NCBI GenBank assembly: GCA_026417415.1
Contig: JAOADG010000028.1
Span: forward strand, 1-54,409
DNA: 54,409 nucleotides
From: a bacterium
GTDB taxonomy: Bacteria > Electryoneota > JAOADG01
Direction: 5' to 3'
The position numbers were made by a program, and so were the translations under genes. Below are positions 53,012 through 54,409 of the stretch, piece by piece (the first letter of the stretch is position 1; every line of letters starts with the position of its first letter). The notes under the pieces were generated by a model that saw nothing but the letters and a program-made list of their open reading frames with translations, was not told the origin of the DNA and ran no database searches.

Positions 53012-54409
53012 ATGAAGCGTTTCAGCAAAATCGGAATTGGTTTTCTTCTACTCATGGTTACTCACCTGTCTTCAGGCACTATCCTACAAGTACCTCAGAT
53101 GTTTCCTACCATTGTTAACGCAGTTCAAAACTCATTACCCTACGATACAATTCTAATCTCACCCGGAATGTATTATGAACAAATTGTAATCCGTAATCAT
53201 CCGCTTACCTTCGCTGGAGCGTTTCTTTTTTCTAACGACACCAATGATATTCAATCTACAATTCTATTACCCCCTGATTCTACATTAGTAACAACCACAC
53301 GGTCAGTTTTTGTATTTAATAATACACCATTTATTCAATTGATTGGATTGACCATTCGTAATGGGCAAGGAACTCGAGTAATCTTAAATCCGTCAAACCC
53401 GACGATGGGTACTTATTTTGGAGGCAATATAAAAGCAGATACAACAAATTTATGGTTGAATCATTGTCGTATCCTTCGTGGAATTGCTCATAAAGGCGGT
53501 GGTATTGGTTTACGGAATTCAAATTTGTACATCTACAACACTTTAATTGATTCCTGTTCGGGAACAAGTTTGTACAGAAATGGTGGCGGGATCTCAGGTG
53601 ATCCATGCGACACTGTGATTATTGCTAATAGTACCATTCAAAACAATAATCATGCAAAAAACGGAGGAGGAGTGTATCTTGATGCTCAATATTGTATCAT
53701 AACACATTGTCTTTTTTATAATAATGTTGCCGATACAATAGGAGGTGCAGGTTTTTTAACAAAAGTAAGAACGATAGAAAACAATGTATTTTTAGATAAT
53801 AAAGCATCGCGTGCTGCTGTTTTTTGGATAAACAACTACGCCATTCCTACAAGTGAAACTTTTATATTTAAGAACAATATTGTATCTAACAGTTTTCAAA
53901 CTCCGTCTTTAAGGCCTTCACAGCAAACGTTGGGAATATACTTCGATAACAGTAGTAATCATATCTGGCAAGTTGAAGATAATCTTTTTATAAATAACCA
54001 TTCAAATTACTATTCAGGAAACCTCATTACAATGCAATTTGGTACAATTCATTTTAGACGAAATCAGTTTATCCACAACAGTGCTTTAACTGATGTGTTA
54101 TTTTCTGCAAGACAAAATGTTACCGCTACTTTTGATAGCAATTACTTTTTCAACAATGCCTCCAATCCTCTTATGTATTATCAAATCAGTTCAATGAATG
54201 CAGAAAACAATGATTTTATACAAAATCAAGGTGTTCTACTTGAGGGAATCTCTATAACAGCTTCCGCCATCAACAACTACTGGGGACACCCTTCAGGACC
54301 AAGGACAGCGAGTAATCCGGGTGGGCAAGGGGATTCGCTACCACCGGGGATACCGTACATTCCGTTTCGGACCACGCCAGTATTTCCTGAACTGGATGTA
54401 AGGGATTTT
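53012..54409 (+). CDS. Secreted right-handed beta-helix surface protein, partial
   Basis: Open from an ATG behind TAAGGAG to the right edge of the window: 466 residues, no stop yet. Residues 1-22 are a signal peptide (start 'MKRFSKIGIGFLLLM'). The rest has the pattern of parallel beta-helix proteins: an N-terminal 'TIVNAVQNSLPYDTILISPG', then repeats of short hydrophobic strands with Asn ladders ('LIGLTIRNGQG', 'ENNVFLDNKA', 'FKNNIVSN', 'DSNYFFNNAS') and 'INNYWGHPSGPRT', the typical closing motif of such domains. Relatives are surface adhesins or polysaccharide-degrading enzymes; no active site is evident. A type IX tail may lie beyond the edge. Confidence 0.82.
   Translation, partial: MKRFSKIGIGFLLLMVTHLSSGTILQVPQMFPTIVNAVQNSLPYDTILISPGMYYEQIVIRNHPLTFAGAFLFSNDTNDIQSTILLPPDSTLVTTTRSVFVFNNTPFIQLIGLTIRNGQGTRVILNPSNPTMGTYFGGNIKADTTNLWLNHCRILRGIAHKGGGIGLRNSNLYIYNTLIDSCSGTSLYRNGGGISGDPCDTVIIANSTIQNNNHAKNGGGVYLDAQYCIITHCLFYNNVADTIGGAGFLTKVRTIENNVFLDNKASRAAVFWINNYAIPTSETFIFKNNIVSNSFQTPSLRPSQQTLGIYFDNSSNHIWQVEDNLFINNHSNYYSGNLITMQFGTIHFRRNQFIHNSALTDVLFSARQNVTATFDSNYFFNNASNPLMYYQISSMNAENNDFIQNQGVLLEGISITASAINNYWGHPSGPRTASNPGGQGDSLPPGIPYIPFRTTPVFPELDVRDF

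Noticed and set aside
53331-53606. Minus-strand frame opposite the beta-helix gene
   Set aside because: The plus-strand frame is open for 466 codons with a signal peptide and beta-helix pattern.

Overview
The window is AT-rich, densely coded chromosomal DNA from a Gram-negative bacterium, probably of the Fibrobacteres-Chlorobi-Bacteroidetes (FCB) side of the tree (Ignavibacteria-, Kapabacteria- or Kryptonia-like). The basis is secreted proteins with 'NPFNP' C-terminal tails of the type IX secretion kind, a hopanoid-type squalene route, the classical menaquinone pathway, a SUF iron-sulfur operon, and the order infC-rpmI-rplT-pheS-pheT-zapA. A genus cannot be named from sequence alone. No phage, insertion sequence or CRISPR array is visible.

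Layout, left to right. 69-7766 (minus): three membrane-anchored pilin-like proteins behind a cluster of CRP-like palindromes, then a 1702-residue gingipain-type (C25) secreted protease. 7941-16013 (minus): an amidohydrolase, a YmdB-like phosphoesterase, a probable 6S RNA, zapA, a coiled-coil protein, pheT, pheS, rplT, rpmI and infC. infC appears to start at ATC. 16039-16771 (minus): six tRNA genes (Val, Leu, Cys, Gly, Ala, Glu). 16899-19734: an E1-alpha dehydrogenase, a threonine dehydrogenase and ubiE/menG.

19796-40902 (plus) is the heart of the window. menF-D-H-B-A-C-E runs straight into aroF-aroA-aroE-aroC-aroKB-aroQ, mostly with overlapping start and stop codons. All seven shikimate steps and every menaquinone head-group step from chorismate are present. 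The DHNA-CoA thioesterase step appears as a hotdog domain fused to AroQ. After these come a phosphomannomutase, a very lysine-rich histone H1-like protein with a C-terminal zinc-finger-like motif, and hpnC-hpnD-hpnE, which make squalene. The array therefore links central carbon metabolites to the respiratory quinone, and farnesyl diphosphate to squalene.

40997-54409: a secreted protein with a sorting tail, a lipoprotein, the SUF operon (Rrf2 regulator, a 90-residue unknown, SufC, SufB, SufD, a Rieske ferredoxin, SufS, SufU, then an FmdB-type zinc ribbon), a fibronectin-III lipoprotein, a secreted FKBP isomerase, tRNA-Pro behind a perfect TTGACA-N17-TATAAT promoter, a small secreted protein with a suspicious frame break at its start, and a beta-helix surface protein that runs off the right edge.
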